Assembly: GCA_046329195.1 (NCBI GenBank) | Contig: JAXLVB010000001.1 | Location: 2,914,001 to 2,978,000, forward strand | Source of the DNA: JAXLVB01 sp046329195 | GTDB taxonomy: Bacteria; Bacteroidota; Bacteroidia; Cytophagales; Spirosomataceae | DNA length: 64,000 nucleotides | Direction: 5' to 3' | In this document: positions 33,679 through 42,887 of the stretch, in pieces | Position numbering within the stretch: the stretch's first letter is position 1 | Layout of the letters: each line of letters begins with the position of its first letter | Program-made: the position numbers and the translations under genes | Notes under the pieces: model-generated | What the model was told of the DNA's origin: nothing | Database searches by the model: none | What the model saw: only the letters and a program-made list of their open reading frames with translations

Positions 33679-35826
33679 TTATTTAAGTGCTGTAGCGGCA
33701 GCTTCTTTTTTGCCGTCAGTGCCTAAGCGTTGGAGGTAGGCAATCAAGGCAATGATTTCTTTGTCGCTACTTACTTTGATGCCTTCTTTCTTGAGCGATG
33801 CCGCAATCTCGTCGGCTTGCTTTTGAATATCAGCATCGGCATTATCAATGTAATCGGCCTCATACGGTACTCCAACCGCTTTGAGTGCTCCAAGTTTTGA
33901 CTTAGTGAGTGAGGTATTCAACGTTTGCTCAATAAGCCAAGGGTACGGCGGCATAATAGAACCTGGCGACATCGAAGTGGGGTCCATCATGTGATGGTAG
34001 TGCCATGAGTGCGGATACTTACCACCTTCACGCTGCAAATCGGGTCCGGTACGTTTAGAACCCCACAAGAAGGGGTGGTCATACACATATTCACCCGCTT
34101 TGGAAAAAGGACCATAACGCTCTGTTTCGCTTCGGAACGGACGAACCAACTGGCTATGGCAATTGACACAGCCTTCACGGATGTATAGGTCACGACCGTG
34201 GACTTCGAGCGCCGTGTAGGGTTTTACCGATTCGATAGTCGGAACGGTTGAATCTAATGTAAACGATGGAATCAACTCGATAAAAGTACCTATCAAAATG
34301 GCTACTAACGACCAGAACAACATAGGCAATGGCTTGCGCTCTAACCAACGGTGCCAGAAGGCGTCTTCGCCCGTTGCTACAAAATCAGATGCAAGTGCAG
34401 GGGCTTGAGCGGCTTCATCAGCCTGAAGCGAACCTTGTGCCATGGTCTTGAACAAGTTGTAAGCCATAATGATGGCACCCACCAAGTAGATGGTTCCGCC
34501 AATAGCCCGAAGCATGTGCATCGGCAACAACTGGAGCGTAGTTTCTAAGAAGGCAGGATATTGAAGTGTTCCTTCGGGGGTAAACTCTTTCCACATCATT
34601 CCTTGGGTAAACCCAGAGATGTACATTGGCACAGCATAGAAAATAATGCCCAACGTACCTACCCAGAAGTGAACGTTGACTAATTTTTTAGAATAAATCT
34701 CTGTTTGGAAAATCTTCGGAACAATGTAGTACAGCATCGCAAAGGTCAAGAAACCATTCCAACCTAAGGCCCCTACGTGTACGTGAGCTACCACCCAGTC
34801 AGTAAAGTGTGCAATAGCGTTTACGTTTTTGAGCGAAAGCATTGGGCCTTCAAACGTAGCCATACCGTAGGCGGTTACTCCAACTACCATAAACTTGAGA
34901 CGTGTATCTTCACGTACTTTGTCCCATGCCCCACGGAGTGTGAGCAAACCATTCATCATACCCCCCCACGACGGAGCAATCAGCATGATCGAAAACACCG
35001 TACTCAACGACTGCGCCCAGTCAGGTACGCTACTATATAGCAAGTGGTGTGGTCCTGCCCAGATGTAGATAAAAATCAATGCCCAGAAGTGCAAGATAGA
35101 CAAACGATACGAGTAGATAGGACGGTTGGCCATTTTGGGCAAGTAATAGTACATCAGGCCCAAGAAAGGAGTAGTCAAGAAAAACGCTACTGCATTGTGC
35201 CCATACCACCACTGAATGAGGGCATCTTGTACGCCAGCATATAGTGAGTAGCTTTTAATCCAAGAAAAAGGCATTTCCATTGAGTTCACAATGTGTAGCA
35301 CGGCTACCGTCACAAACGTGGCAATGTAAAACCAAATCGCTACATAAATGTGTCGCTCACGGCGTTTGATAATGGTACCCAACATGTTAAGGCCAAACAC
35401 CACCCATACCAAGGCAATGGCAATATCAATGGGCCACTCCAATTCGGCGTATTCTTTAGATGTAGTGATACCCAAAGGCAAGGTAAGCGCTGCCGACACA
35501 ATAATAAGCTGCCAGCCCCAAAAGTGAATGCTGCTGAGCAAATCGCTAAACATGCGGGCCTTGCATAAGCGTTGTAACGAATAGTAAACACCCATAAACA
35601 TGGCGTTGCCCACAAAAGCAAAAATCACGGCATTGGTGTGCAGTGGTCGAATACGCCCAAACGAGGTGTATTGGTTGCCCAAGTTCATGGCCGGGCTGAA
35701 TAACTGAGTCGCTACGATGACACCGACCAGCATGCCCACAATCCCCCAAATGATGGTGGCTATGGCAAAGTTCCGGACGATGCGGTTGTCGTAGTTGAAC
35801 TGCTCTAAATTGGTTGAATTAGTCAT
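33679..35826 (-). CDS. ccoNO: Fused cbb3 oxidase subunits I and II (CcoNO)
   Basis: The 715-aa protein joins CcoN (about residues 1-480; twelve membrane segments, haem/CuB ligands in TNAVIFAFVG, QWWYGHNAVAFFLT, GPHHLLYSS and VHVHVGALGWNG-like AHVHVGALGWNG) with CcoO (about 500-715; one membrane segment and CVNCHSQLVRPFR). The fusion is usual in Bacteroidota. It is the high-affinity O2-reducing core for microaerobic respiration. The C-terminal end SLKKEGIKVSSDKEIIALIAYLQRLG is the typical CcoO end. Confidence 0.96.
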   Translation of the reverse strand: MTNSTNLEQFNYDNRIVRNFAIATIIWGIVGMLVGVIVATQLFSPAMNLGNQYTSFGRIRPLHTNAVIFAFVGNAMFMGVYYSLQRLCKARMFSDLLSSIHFWGWQLIIVSAALTLPLGITTSKEYAELEWPIDIAIALVWVVFGLNMLGTIIKRRERHIYVAIWFYIATFVTVAVLHIVNSMEMPFSWIKSYSLYAGVQDALIQWWYGHNAVAFFLTTPFLGLMYYYLPKMANRPIYSYRLSILHFWALIFIYIWAGPHHLLYSSVPDWAQSLSTVFSIMLIAPSWGGMMNGLLTLRGAWDKVREDTRLKFMVVGVTAYGMATFEGPMLSLKNVNAIAHFTDWVVAHVHVGALGWNGFLTFAMLYYIVPKIFQTEIYSKKLVNVHFWVGTLGIIFYAVPMYISGFTQGMMWKEFTPEGTLQYPAFLETTLQLLPMHMLRAIGGTIYLVGAIIMAYNLFKTMAQGSLQADEAAQAPALASDFVATGEDAFWHRWLERKPLPMLFWSLVAILIGTFIELIPSFTLDSTVPTIESVKPYTALEVHGRDLYIREGCVNCHSQLVRPFRSETERYGPFSKAGEYVYDHPFLWGSKRTGPDLQREGGKYPHSWHYHHMMDPTSMSPGSIMPPYPWLIEQTLNTSLTKSKLGALKAVGVPYEADYIDNADADIQKQADEIAASLKKEGIKVSSDKEIIALIAYLQRLGTDGKKEAAATALK

Positions 35827-35918
35827 AAGATTGGTATGTCAGGTTGGTTTAAACGATATAGTACTCCCATGCTTGAGTTATAAAAACTCAATCGGCTGGA
35901 AGGGAAAGTTATTGATAA

Positions 35919-36116
35919 TTAAATAGTTATGTTGGGTTTTGGCTTATTGCTCTTCCCAGAAGCTGAGGTGTCGGGAGCAGAGTCATCTAACAGAATCCGA
36001 ATAGATGGCGTGTAGAGATCGTCGTTTTGACCTGTCTTTTGCGCCCACAAAAACGCACTCAAAAAACCAAGTGCCATTAGTAAGCTTGTCCCGATCATAA
36101 AATACAGAATAGTCAT
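35919..36116 (-). CDS. ccoS: CcoS, small cbb3 oxidase assembly protein
   Basis: The 65-aa protein has one membrane segment (ILYFMIGTSLLMALGFLSAF) followed by WAQKTGQNDDLYTPSIRIL, the CcoS hallmark (W..K.GQ.DDL.TP..RIL). CcoS is needed for cofactor insertion in the oxidase. It precedes ccoNO by 92 bases and follows the ccoI gene and its terminator. Confidence 0.9.
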   Translation of the reverse strand: MTILYFMIGTSLLMALGFLSAFLWAQKTGQNDDLYTPSIRILLDDSAPDTSASGKSNKPKPNITI

Positions 36117-36152
36117 AACAGCAAAATCTGAAAGGTGAATGTTGTTGAGAAA

Positions 36153-36183
36153 AAGTTCCTGTTCCTAATAGAAACAGGAACTT
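36153..36183 (-). terminator. Terminator after ccoI
   Basis: AAGTTCCTGTT (36153-36163) pairs with AACAGGAACTT (36173-36183). On the minus strand the stem is followed by TTTTTC, an intrinsic terminator for ccoI upstream of ccoS. Confidence 0.65.
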
Positions 36184-36264
36184 CGATTCGCTACCTCTTT
36201 GATTTACCACCTGTTCTTTGCCTTTCGGCGATGTAAAATTGGGGCTAAACCTTCGGGATAAAAA

Positions 36265-36276
36265 TGACTTATGTCA
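36265..36276. promoter_or_regulatory. Crp-like palindrome TGACTTATGTCA near the ccoS-ccoNO genes
   Basis: The 12-base palindrome has the four-base spacer of the FNR-like boxes but C/G in place of T/A. It overlaps the ccoI stop and lies about 150 bases upstream of ccoS. I found no matching -7 element, and a terminator stem lies between. Confidence 0.35.
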
Positions 36277-38800
36277 TCTGAGGTGCTGACTTTTGGTAAA
36301 CCTCTTCTTTTTGTTCTGAAAAAGCCGGTTCATCGGCTTTTTTGGTCAAGGTAACACGCTTACTCAGCGCAATGCCGAAGGTAGCCAGTAAGACCATCGT
36401 GGTCGAGCTGACAGGCATCAGTATGGCCGCCACTAGCGGTGACAAGGTACCAGTTACGGCAAATGACAGACCGATGGCATTATAAATCAACGATACCACA
36501 AAACTGATTTTGATTACTTGTAAGGCTAGTCGGCAAAACTTCAAAAAAGCAGGGAGTTGAGTCAACTGACCAGCCTCTAAAATAGCGTCACTAGCAGGAG
36601 TGAAGCATACCGTTTTTTCGGTGATGGCCACGCCCACATCAGCCTGTTTGAGCGCCCCAGCGTCGTTGAGGCCATCGCCAATCATCATCACCCGTTTGCC
36701 TTTGGCTTGGAGCTGCTTAATAAAGTCTAATTTTTGTTGTGGCTGACAGTTAAAGTGCAGTTGTTCTGGCAAAAACCATCGTGACAAATTACGCCGTTCG
36801 GCAGCACTATCACCCGAAAGGACAAATAAACTGAAGTGCTGTTCTAAGGCATAAATCATGCCGTCGAGGCCCTTTCGATAGTGGTTGGGTAGGGCAAAAT
36901 ACCCCAGGTATTCGTCGTCTATCTGCACATGCACTCGGCTCGACTGGCTTTCATCAGTAGGATAGTGGCCAGCTACCGAAGGTCTTACAAAAGCTAGAGA
37001 GCCGATTTTTACAGAATGTCCTTCTACGACACCTTCTAATCCCTTACCTGTAACCTCTTGAAAGTCAGATACTGGAAGTACAATAGGTTCACTAAGTGCA
37101 TGACTAATCTTGCGACTTAGCGGGTGAGTCGAATGCCGTACCAACGAGGCCACTTGCAACGCTTGGTATTCGTTGAGGGGCTGCTGTCCTTCAAACGTGG
37201 GCGTTATGTCTCCAGCAGTAGTGAGTGTGCCTGTTTTATCAAAAACAATCGTGTCGCATTGAGCCATTTGTTCAATTACTTCAGCGTTTTTCAGATAAAA
37301 ATGCTTGGCTCCAAACACTCGCAACGCATGGCCCAACGCAAACGGGTAGGAGAGCGCCAGCGCACACGGGCAGGCCACAATCAGCACAGCGGTAAGGGCA
37401 TTGAGTACTTTAGAAGGGTCCATCCAATACCAATAGACCGATACTACGGCTGCCAGCATGAGTACAACAATAGTGAAATTCTTGCCCACTTGGTTGGCAA
37501 AGGTCTTGAGGTAATTAGCCTGCTTTTTGGCAAAAGTATTGTTGTTCCAAAGTTGGGTTAAATAACTCTGCGCCACTTCTTTCAATACTTCCATCTCAAT
37601 GGAATGACCTACGTGCTTACCACCTGCATACAGTAAGTCGCCGGGGCGTTGGGTTTGTAAGTCTGACTCGCCTGTCACAAAGCTATAGTCAACGTGAGCA
37701 GTGCCTTTATAAAGCATCCCGTCGGCAGGAATCAGTTCTTCGTTCCGAATCAGAATTTTATCTCCTTTTTGGAGCGATGCCACCGTGGCCGATTCCTCCA
37801 CGTCTTTCGACAGATTCGTTATGGGGTCCACCACTCGCTTGAGCCGAGTAACGGCCAATGGGAAGTACGATTTGTAATCTCGCTCAAACGACAAGAAATC
37901 ATAAGTACGCTGCTGAAACCATTTGCCTACCAACAGCAAGAAAATCAGACCAGTTACGGAGTCAAAATACCCCGCCCCATCTTGGAAAAGTACTTCGTAA
38001 ATACCTCTAAAAAAGGCTGTTAAAATGGCCAGTAAAATAGGTAGATCGAGGTTAATACGCTTGGCTTTGATACTGCTCCAAACCGATACAAAGTACTCAG
38101 AACCAGCGTAAAATACAGCTGGAATTGCCAAGATGATGTTCAGGTATCCAAATAAGTGCTTGTACTTAACTTCGTCGAGTCCTAGGTATTCTGGAAAACT
38201 AAACAGCATGATATTGCCTGCACAAAACCCCGCCACGGCAATACGAGTGAGTAATGGCCTGTACGACGGGCGCTGTTTTTCTTTGACCACGTCGTTGAGG
38301 CTGATTAGCGGCTCGTACCCTACCGAGGTCATCAACTCCGCCAATTGGCGGAGCGAGATGGTTGGAATCGCCTCCGTTTCGTGGATTTCGCTTCTAAACA
38401 CCACCGTAACTTGTTTTTTCAGAAAGTCAACTCGTGACGACTGGATAGCCGGATGGATGCGGTTGAGGTTTTCGAGCAACCACAAGCACGAACTACAGTG
38501 GATAGACGGAACAAAAAACGTGATTTTGGTGATAGTGTTATTTTTGAAGTCTATCAACTGGGCTATTACTTCGGGGTTATCCAAAAACTCAAAACGAGTA
38601 GGTTGAGGCATTTGCCCAGGCGTAGTAGTTATACTATAGTATTGACACAGGTTGTTGGCCTCTAAGACCTCGTAAACGGTCTTACAGCCTTCACAGCAAA
38701 AAAACTTATCTTCGAGATGAATAGTATCATCGGGGCAATGTGTGCCGCAGTGATAACACTGTAATTCTTGCTGAACAAGCGGTGGATGGGCAGGATTCAT
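36269..38800 (-). CDS. ccoI: CcoI copper-translocating P-type ATPase
   Basis: The 843-aa protein begins with the CcoI-specific Cys-rich segment (CYHCGTHCPDD and FFCCEGCKTVYEVL, residues 15-46), then an HMA-like domain with IHCSSCLWLL (CXXC), eight membrane segments with the copper motif CPCALALS, the phosphorylation site DKTGTLT and hinge GDGLNDAGAL. CcoI moves Cu(I) for assembly of CuB in CcoN. An FNR-like box lies 70 bases upstream. It is transcribed divergently from the FNR-type regulator gene. Confidence 0.95.
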   Translation of the reverse strand: MNPAHPPLVQQELQCYHCGTHCPDDTIHLEDKFFCCEGCKTVYEVLEANNLCQYYSITTTPGQMPQPTRFEFLDNPEVIAQLIDFKNNTITKITFFVPSIHCSSCLWLLENLNRIHPAIQSSRVDFLKKQVTVVFRSEIHETEAIPTISLRQLAELMTSVGYEPLISLNDVVKEKQRPSYRPLLTRIAVAGFCAGNIMLFSFPEYLGLDEVKYKHLFGYLNIILAIPAVFYAGSEYFVSVWSSIKAKRINLDLPILLAILTAFFRGIYEVLFQDGAGYFDSVTGLIFLLLVGKWFQQRTYDFLSFERDYKSYFPLAVTRLKRVVDPITNLSKDVEESATVASLQKGDKILIRNEELIPADGMLYKGTAHVDYSFVTGESDLQTQRPGDLLYAGGKHVGHSIEMEVLKEVAQSYLTQLWNNNTFAKKQANYLKTFANQVGKNFTIVVLMLAAVVSVYWYWMDPSKVLNALTAVLIVACPCALALSYPFALGHALRVFGAKHFYLKNAEVIEQMAQCDTIVFDKTGTLTTAGDITPTFEGQQPLNEYQALQVASLVRHSTHPLSRKISHALSEPIVLPVSDFQEVTGKGLEGVVEGHSVKIGSLAFVRPSVAGHYPTDESQSSRVHVQIDDEYLGYFALPNHYRKGLDGMIYALEQHFSLFVLSGDSAAERRNLSRWFLPEQLHFNCQPQQKLDFIKQLQAKGKRVMMIGDGLNDAGALKQADVGVAITEKTVCFTPASDAILEAGQLTQLPAFLKFCRLALQVIKISFVVSLIYNAIGLSFAVTGTLSPLVAAILMPVSSTTMVLLATFGIALSKRVTLTKKADEPAFSEQKEEVYQKSAPQMT

Positions 38801-38869
38801 AGCGCTGAAATTTTGTGCAAGTTCAGCTAAGGACTTGTTTTTGAGGATGATGAATAATTTTCTAAAAAG

Positions 38870-38881
38870 TGATATTTATCA
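38870..38881. promoter_or_regulatory. FNR-like box between ccoI and the FNR-type gene
   Basis: TGAT-ATTT-ATCA matches the FNR half-sites with four-base spacing. It lies 70 bases upstream of ccoI and about 140 bases upstream of the divergent regulator, so it could serve the cco locus and autoregulation. Confidence 0.6.
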
Positions 38882-38982
38882 TTTTATCAGATGACCTATT
38901 TGCCGAATTTTGAATTCGTTTTTATACTAGCTACCTTGATAAAACGTTCGTTAGTATTCGTCTTATAATACAAAGTGAGCGT

Positions 38983-39012
38983 TTTGTCTGACAGATGTTG
39001 AAACTAACTTTG
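38983..39012 (+). promoter_or_regulatory. Bacteroidota-type promoter of the FNR-type gene
   Basis: TTTG (38983-38986) and TAACTTTG (39005-39012, exact) are separated by 18 bases. The predicted transcript begins only about 5 bases before ATG 39023, an almost leaderless message. Confidence 0.6.
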
Positions 39013-39022
39013 ATTGAGTACC

Positions 39023-39727
39023 ATGAAACCACAAGCCTTTCCCGAATGTGCCACTTGCTCCTGCAGAGTACAATCGCTCCTTAAAAACTGTGCAATGGAA
39101 GAATTAGAGAGTATTTCCTCTAATAAATGCTTTAATACGTATAAAAAAGGCCAGGTTATTTTTCATGAAGGCAACCGTCCCTTTGGCCTATTTTGCGTGT
39201 TTGAAGGCAAGGTGAAGGTAAGCCGTATGAACTCCGAAGGCAAAGAGCAGATTATCCGATTGGCCAAGCCTGGCGATACGCTAGGCTACCGTTCGTTGAT
39301 TGAAAGTGCCAAGTATTCGGCCTCGGCCATTGCCCTCGACGACACCAAAGCCTGCTTCATCCCTGCGTCGGACTTCAACCGTTTGGTTGACAACAACGTC
39401 AAGATTGCCAGTGACTTAATGAAGATGCTGGCAAAAGCCTTAGGCGAGTCGCAAGATCGGATGATTCACATGGCCACCAAGCCCGTACGGGAGCGTTTGG
39501 CCGAAGCATTATTGCTTCTAAAAAATACTTACCAACAAAAAGGAGAAGAAAAATTCTCTATTTCTATCTCTCGTGAAGACCTTGCTGCCATTGTGGGCAC
39601 GGCCAAAGAAACTGTGATTCGTTTCTTGTCTGAGTTCAAAGACGAAGGTATCGTCAGTACACATGGGAGCAATATTACCATCGAAAAGCCAGAAAAACTG
39701 GTGAAAATCAGTAGTTTGTACGATTAA
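39023..39727 (+). CDS. FNR-type oxygen-sensing transcriptional regulator
   Basis: Start at ATG 39023 (MKPQAFPECATCSCRVQSLL, 234 aa). The N-terminus has Cys9, Cys12, Cys14 and Cys23 and the barrel has Cys111 (TKACFIPAS), which corresponds in position to the fourth ligand of E. coli FNR. This is the pattern of a [4Fe-4S] O2 sensor. The HTH helix GTAKETVIRFLSEF keeps the Glu and Arg of the FNR recognition motif but has Ile where FNR has Ser212. It lies divergent to ccoI with an FNR-like box between, and is the likely master regulator of the cco and nos genes. Confidence 0.88.
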   Translation: MKPQAFPECATCSCRVQSLLKNCAMEELESISSNKCFNTYKKGQVIFHEGNRPFGLFCVFEGKVKVSRMNSEGKEQIIRLAKPGDTLGYRSLIESAKYSASAIALDDTKACFIPASDFNRLVDNNVKIASDLMKMLAKALGESQDRMIHMATKPVRERLAEALLLLKNTYQQKGEEKFSISISREDLAAIVGTAKETVIRFLSEFKDEGIVSTHGSNITIEKPEKLVKISSLYD

Positions 39728-39792
39728 TGATTGGCCTATAGGCTGATACCATAGGTAGTTGGACCCCTCCAAAGAGCTATCACTCCTCCAGA

Positions 39793-39835
39793 TGATTTAT
39801 ATCATTTGAGCCGATTGCTGGGTATCGTACCTTCG
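39793..39835 (+). promoter_or_regulatory. FNR-like box and -7 element of the HTH-less cNBD gene
   Basis: TGAT-TTAT-ATCA (39793-39804) is followed by TACCTTCG (39828-39835), one mismatch from TAnnTTTG. The box centre is about 41 bases upstream of the predicted start site, the class II activator position. Confidence 0.6.
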
Positions 39836-39860
39836 TCCATATCTTTTGACCAGAGGCGAT

Positions 39861-40229
39861 ATGTTTGACATTGAGAAAAAAATACTACAAAAAGGCACCG
39901 AGCTTTTCTTTAATGGAGGAGAGTTTCTATACTGCCGAGATCAAGACGCAGATTATGTGTTTTACTTGAAAGACGGTGCCGTAGAGATTCAGGACACGGA
40001 CCCTGTGAGTGTGTATCGTATCGAAGGCTGTCGGTGTTTCTTAGGACTACACGAAATCATCTTAGACAAAAAACACGAGGAATCTGTCAAGATTGCCGAA
40101 CCTTCTATTTTGGTAGCGTTTGATAAATCATTGATTCACCACTTGATGAGTGAACAAAGTTCGATTCGGCGATACTTTATGCTCAAAATGTGTGACCACA
40201 TGGCCGCACTCAGCAAAAGCTATGAGTGA
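39861..40229 (+). CDS. Stand-alone cyclic-nucleotide-binding-type domain, no HTH
   Basis: ATG 39861 gives 122 aa (MFDIEKKILQKGTELFFNGG). The protein is one Crp-type barrel plus the long helix (SEQSSIRRYFMLKMCDHMAALSKSYE) and ends where the DNA-binding domain would begin. Three Cys residues are present (YCRD, GCRCFLG). The frame ends in a clear stop and the following 110 bases hold no HTH remnant that I can see. An FNR-like box at the activator position suggests anaerobic induction. It may bind and modulate a full-length Crp/Fnr partner; that is inference. Confidence 0.72.
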   Translation: MFDIEKKILQKGTELFFNGGEFLYCRDQDADYVFYLKDGAVEIQDTDPVSVYRIEGCRCFLGLHEIILDKKHEESVKIAEPSILVAFDKSLIHHLMSEQSSIRRYFMLKMCDHMAALSKSYE

Positions 40230-40340
40230 AAGTAAGGGTGATTTTTATTGTTGAGTACAAATTTATTGTTGACTAAAGTTAGCTATTTGAAAAACCTAAC
40301 AGATAACGAATAATCCCGATATTCATCGGTACGTAAGTAC

Positions 40341-40976
40341 TTACTGAGTAGTAGTTCCTTCTTCTTTTTTCGTTTCCAACAGCGGTGTCATTGGTGCTGG
40401 CAACGCAAATTCTACGCTCCAACCCATTGATTCGCCGAGCTGATTGAGCAATACATGTACCTGCCGATTGGCCACCTTTGGCAACTCAGAGGCCACGGCT
40501 TTGTTGTGGATGGTCTGCTTGGCATCCGACAGCAGCTTGGTGTATTCGTCTTTGTTGAATTTGTTGAAAAGACCTTGGTCAATATCATAAATCGTATAGT
40601 CCGAATCAATGGACAGTACCTCAGGGTCGGGGAGGTGCTCAATCACCAGTTGGCGTTTTCCCTCTATCCGTTTGATTTTTACTTTAGCAAAATCAAAACC
40701 AACCAATACCTTCGCTTTGGCTACAATGAGGGCTTTTTTAGCGCCGGATTTTAAGCCAAAAATCAATTCTTTTTTGTCGTTGTAGTCATAAATTTCAGAA
40801 AAATGGCCTTCGGCGAGCACCACCTTAAATACCTTCTCGATACGCTCCAGCAACACCGATGATTCTTTGACAATGATTTGTTGTTGGTTTCCCCGAAATC
40901 GCCCCAGCAAGGTGGCTACTCCAAACCCCGCCACCAAACTAATGACCATCATCAAAAGGATTAGAATAGAGTCCAT
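40341..40976 (-). CDS. DUF4230 membrane-anchored protein
   Basis: The 211-aa protein has one N-terminal membrane segment (ILILLMMVISLVAGFGVATLL), followed by an alpha-beta region (IIVKESSVLLERIEKVFKVV, FSEIYDYNDKKE, ALIVAKAKVLVGFDFAKVKI) typical of DUF4230. The function is unknown. The C-terminus ends in a Lys/Glu/Thr tail. No operon partner is evident. Confidence 0.83.
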   Translation of the reverse strand: MDSILILLMMVISLVAGFGVATLLGRFRGNQQQIIVKESSVLLERIEKVFKVVLAEGHFSEIYDYNDKKELIFGLKSGAKKALIVAKAKVLVGFDFAKVKIKRIEGKRQLVIEHLPDPEVLSIDSDYTIYDIDQGLFNKFNKDEYTKLLSDAKQTIHNKAVASELPKVANRQVHVLLNQLGESMGWSVEFALPAPMTPLLETKKEEGTTTQ

Positions 40977-41049
40977 TTAGATAAAATTTTGAAAATCAGC
41001 CACTAATCTTAGTGATTATTTGGTTTGCTTTGTGAAATTTAACAAAAAA

Positions 41050-41081
41050 TTGTGTTTTCTGTCAGGAAAATAATACTTTTC
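41050..41081 (+). promoter_or_regulatory. Possible promoter of the SSS symporter gene
   Basis: TTG (41050-41052) and TACTTTTC (41074-41081, one mismatch) are 21 bases apart, leaving a leader of about 125 bases. Confidence 0.35.
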
Positions 41082-41209
41082 CGATTGATTTAATGATAAG
41101 ACTGTCAACAAGCCAATAGGTCACTCGTTGCAAGCGCTCTTTTGAGCAAAGCCGAGGCATATACGCTTGTGGTCAGGTCCATACAAAAACCTCAAACCTC
41201 TAAACACCC

Positions 41210-42808
41210 ATGCAGCAACAGCTTCAAAGCCTCGACTATGTTGTATTTTTTATTTATTTCGTAGTAGTGGCTTCGTATGGTTATTGGATTTATAACCGAA
41301 AAAAATCCAAAGAAGCCTCTTCAACTGATTTTTTCTTGGCCGAAGGTTCCCTCACTTGGTGGGCTATTGGGGCCTCGCTTATTGCCTCTAATATCTCTGC
41401 CGAGCAGATGATTGGGATGTCGGGCAATGGCTTCTCGATTGGCTTGGCTATCTCTACCTACGAGTGGATGGCCGCCGCTACGCTCCTTATTGTGGGGATT
41501 TTCTTCATGCCTATCTACCTCAAAAACCGCATCTTTACGATGCCTCAGTTTTTGAATCAACGCTACGACTCTACAGTCAGTATGATTATGGCTGTGTTTT
41601 GGCTGTTTTTGTATGTATTGGTCAACCTTACCTCCATTTTGTACTTGGGCGCTTTGGCGGTTTCTACCATCTCGGGCTTGCCGTTTGATGCCTGTATGTG
41701 GGGCTTGGCCATTTTTGCGGTTATCATCACCATCGGCGGGATGAAGGTAATCGGTTACACCGATGTAATCCAAGTATTTTTCTTGATTTTGGGTGGTTTG
41801 GCTACCACCTATCTGGCTATCTCGCTGGTATCGGAGCATTATGGTTCTGAAGGCATTGGCAAAGGCTTTGACCTGATGATGCAAAACGCCAGCGACCACT
41901 TCCACATGATTATTCACCAAGGCGACGAGCACTACATGGCGCTCCCGGGCTTGACCGTTCTGATTGGCGGGATGTGGATTGTGAATCTTAACTACTGGGG
42001 CTGTAACCAATACATTACCCAACGTGCTCTTGGTGCCGACCTCAAAACAGCCCGTGAGGGTATCTTGTTTGCGGCGTTCTTGAAGTTGATGATGCCTATC
42101 ATCGTGACCTTGCCAGGGATTGCAGCCTATACCTTGTGGAAAGAAGGGATGTTCCAACAAGAAATGCTTACAGCGGGCGAACTCAACCAAGACCGTGCCT
42201 ATCCCGTGTTATTGAACTTGCTTCCAAACGGTCTCAAAGGGCTTTCGTTTGCAGCCTTAACCGCTGCCGTAGTAGCTTCGTTGGCCGGAAAAGCCAACTC
42301 CATCTCGACTATTTTCACCTTAGATATTTACAAGAAATACATCAATAAAGAAGCCAATGAGGCCAAATTGGTCTGGACGGGTCGTATTGCTGTGTGGGTG
42401 GCCATGATTTTGGCCATTGTCATTTCACCCTACATGGGCATTGACAAAAAGGGAGGCTTCCAGTTCATTCAAGAAATGACGGGCTTGGTATCACCGGGGG
42501 TATTTGCGGCGTTTTTGATGGGCTTTTTCTGGAAACGTACCAACACCGCAGGCGCTTTGTTTGCGATTGTTGGTGGCTTCTTGATGGCACTCTGGATGCA
42601 CAACTACTGGTCCGATATTCCATTCCTTGACCGCATGGGTTGGGTGTTCTTGATCTGCGTAGGCGTGATGATTATCCTTGGTTTGTGGAAACCATCTACC
42701 AAAGGCTTAGAGATAGATGTCAAGATGTTCCGTACTTCTCCAGGATTTGCTGTGGGGGCTGCTATCGTCGTAGTGACCTTGGTAGTACTTTATACGGTAT
42801 TCTGGTAG
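41210..42808 (+). CDS. Sodium/solute symporter (SSS family), SGLT-like
   Basis: The 532-aa protein has about 14 membrane segments and the SSS signatures SLTWWAIGASLIASNISAEQ (residues about 46-65), GMSGNGFSIG, and LTAAVVASLAGKANSISTIFTLD (Na+ site region). NYWGCNQYITQRALGA is typical of the vSGLT-like sugar branch. It probably takes up a sugar or related solute with sodium. It stands alone, with its own terminator downstream. Confidence 0.9.
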   Translation: MQQQLQSLDYVVFFIYFVVVASYGYWIYNRKKSKEASSTDFFLAEGSLTWWAIGASLIASNISAEQMIGMSGNGFSIGLAISTYEWMAAATLLIVGIFFMPIYLKNRIFTMPQFLNQRYDSTVSMIMAVFWLFLYVLVNLTSILYLGALAVSTISGLPFDACMWGLAIFAVIITIGGMKVIGYTDVIQVFFLILGGLATTYLAISLVSEHYGSEGIGKGFDLMMQNASDHFHMIIHQGDEHYMALPGLTVLIGGMWIVNLNYWGCNQYITQRALGADLKTAREGILFAAFLKLMMPIIVTLPGIAAYTLWKEGMFQQEMLTAGELNQDRAYPVLLNLLPNGLKGLSFAALTAAVVASLAGKANSISTIFTLDIYKKYINKEANEAKLVWTGRIAVWVAMILAIVISPYMGIDKKGGFQFIQEMTGLVSPGVFAAFLMGFFWKRTNTAGALFAIVGGFLMALWMHNYWSDIPFLDRMGWVFLICVGVMIILGLWKPSTKGLEIDVKMFRTSPGFAVGAAIVVVTLVVLYTVFW

Positions 42809-42887
42809 CAAGCTGTATTTTATTCTCTGTAAGGCTTTTATTTTCAATAGCTTACAAATAACAAATAACGAATCTTTAGTTTTCGGT

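Noticed and set aside
41321..42190. 289-aa minus-strand open frame inside the symporter gene
   Set aside because: It mirrors the SSS coding sequence, and its His/Gln/Arg-rich composition is typical of an antisense reading.
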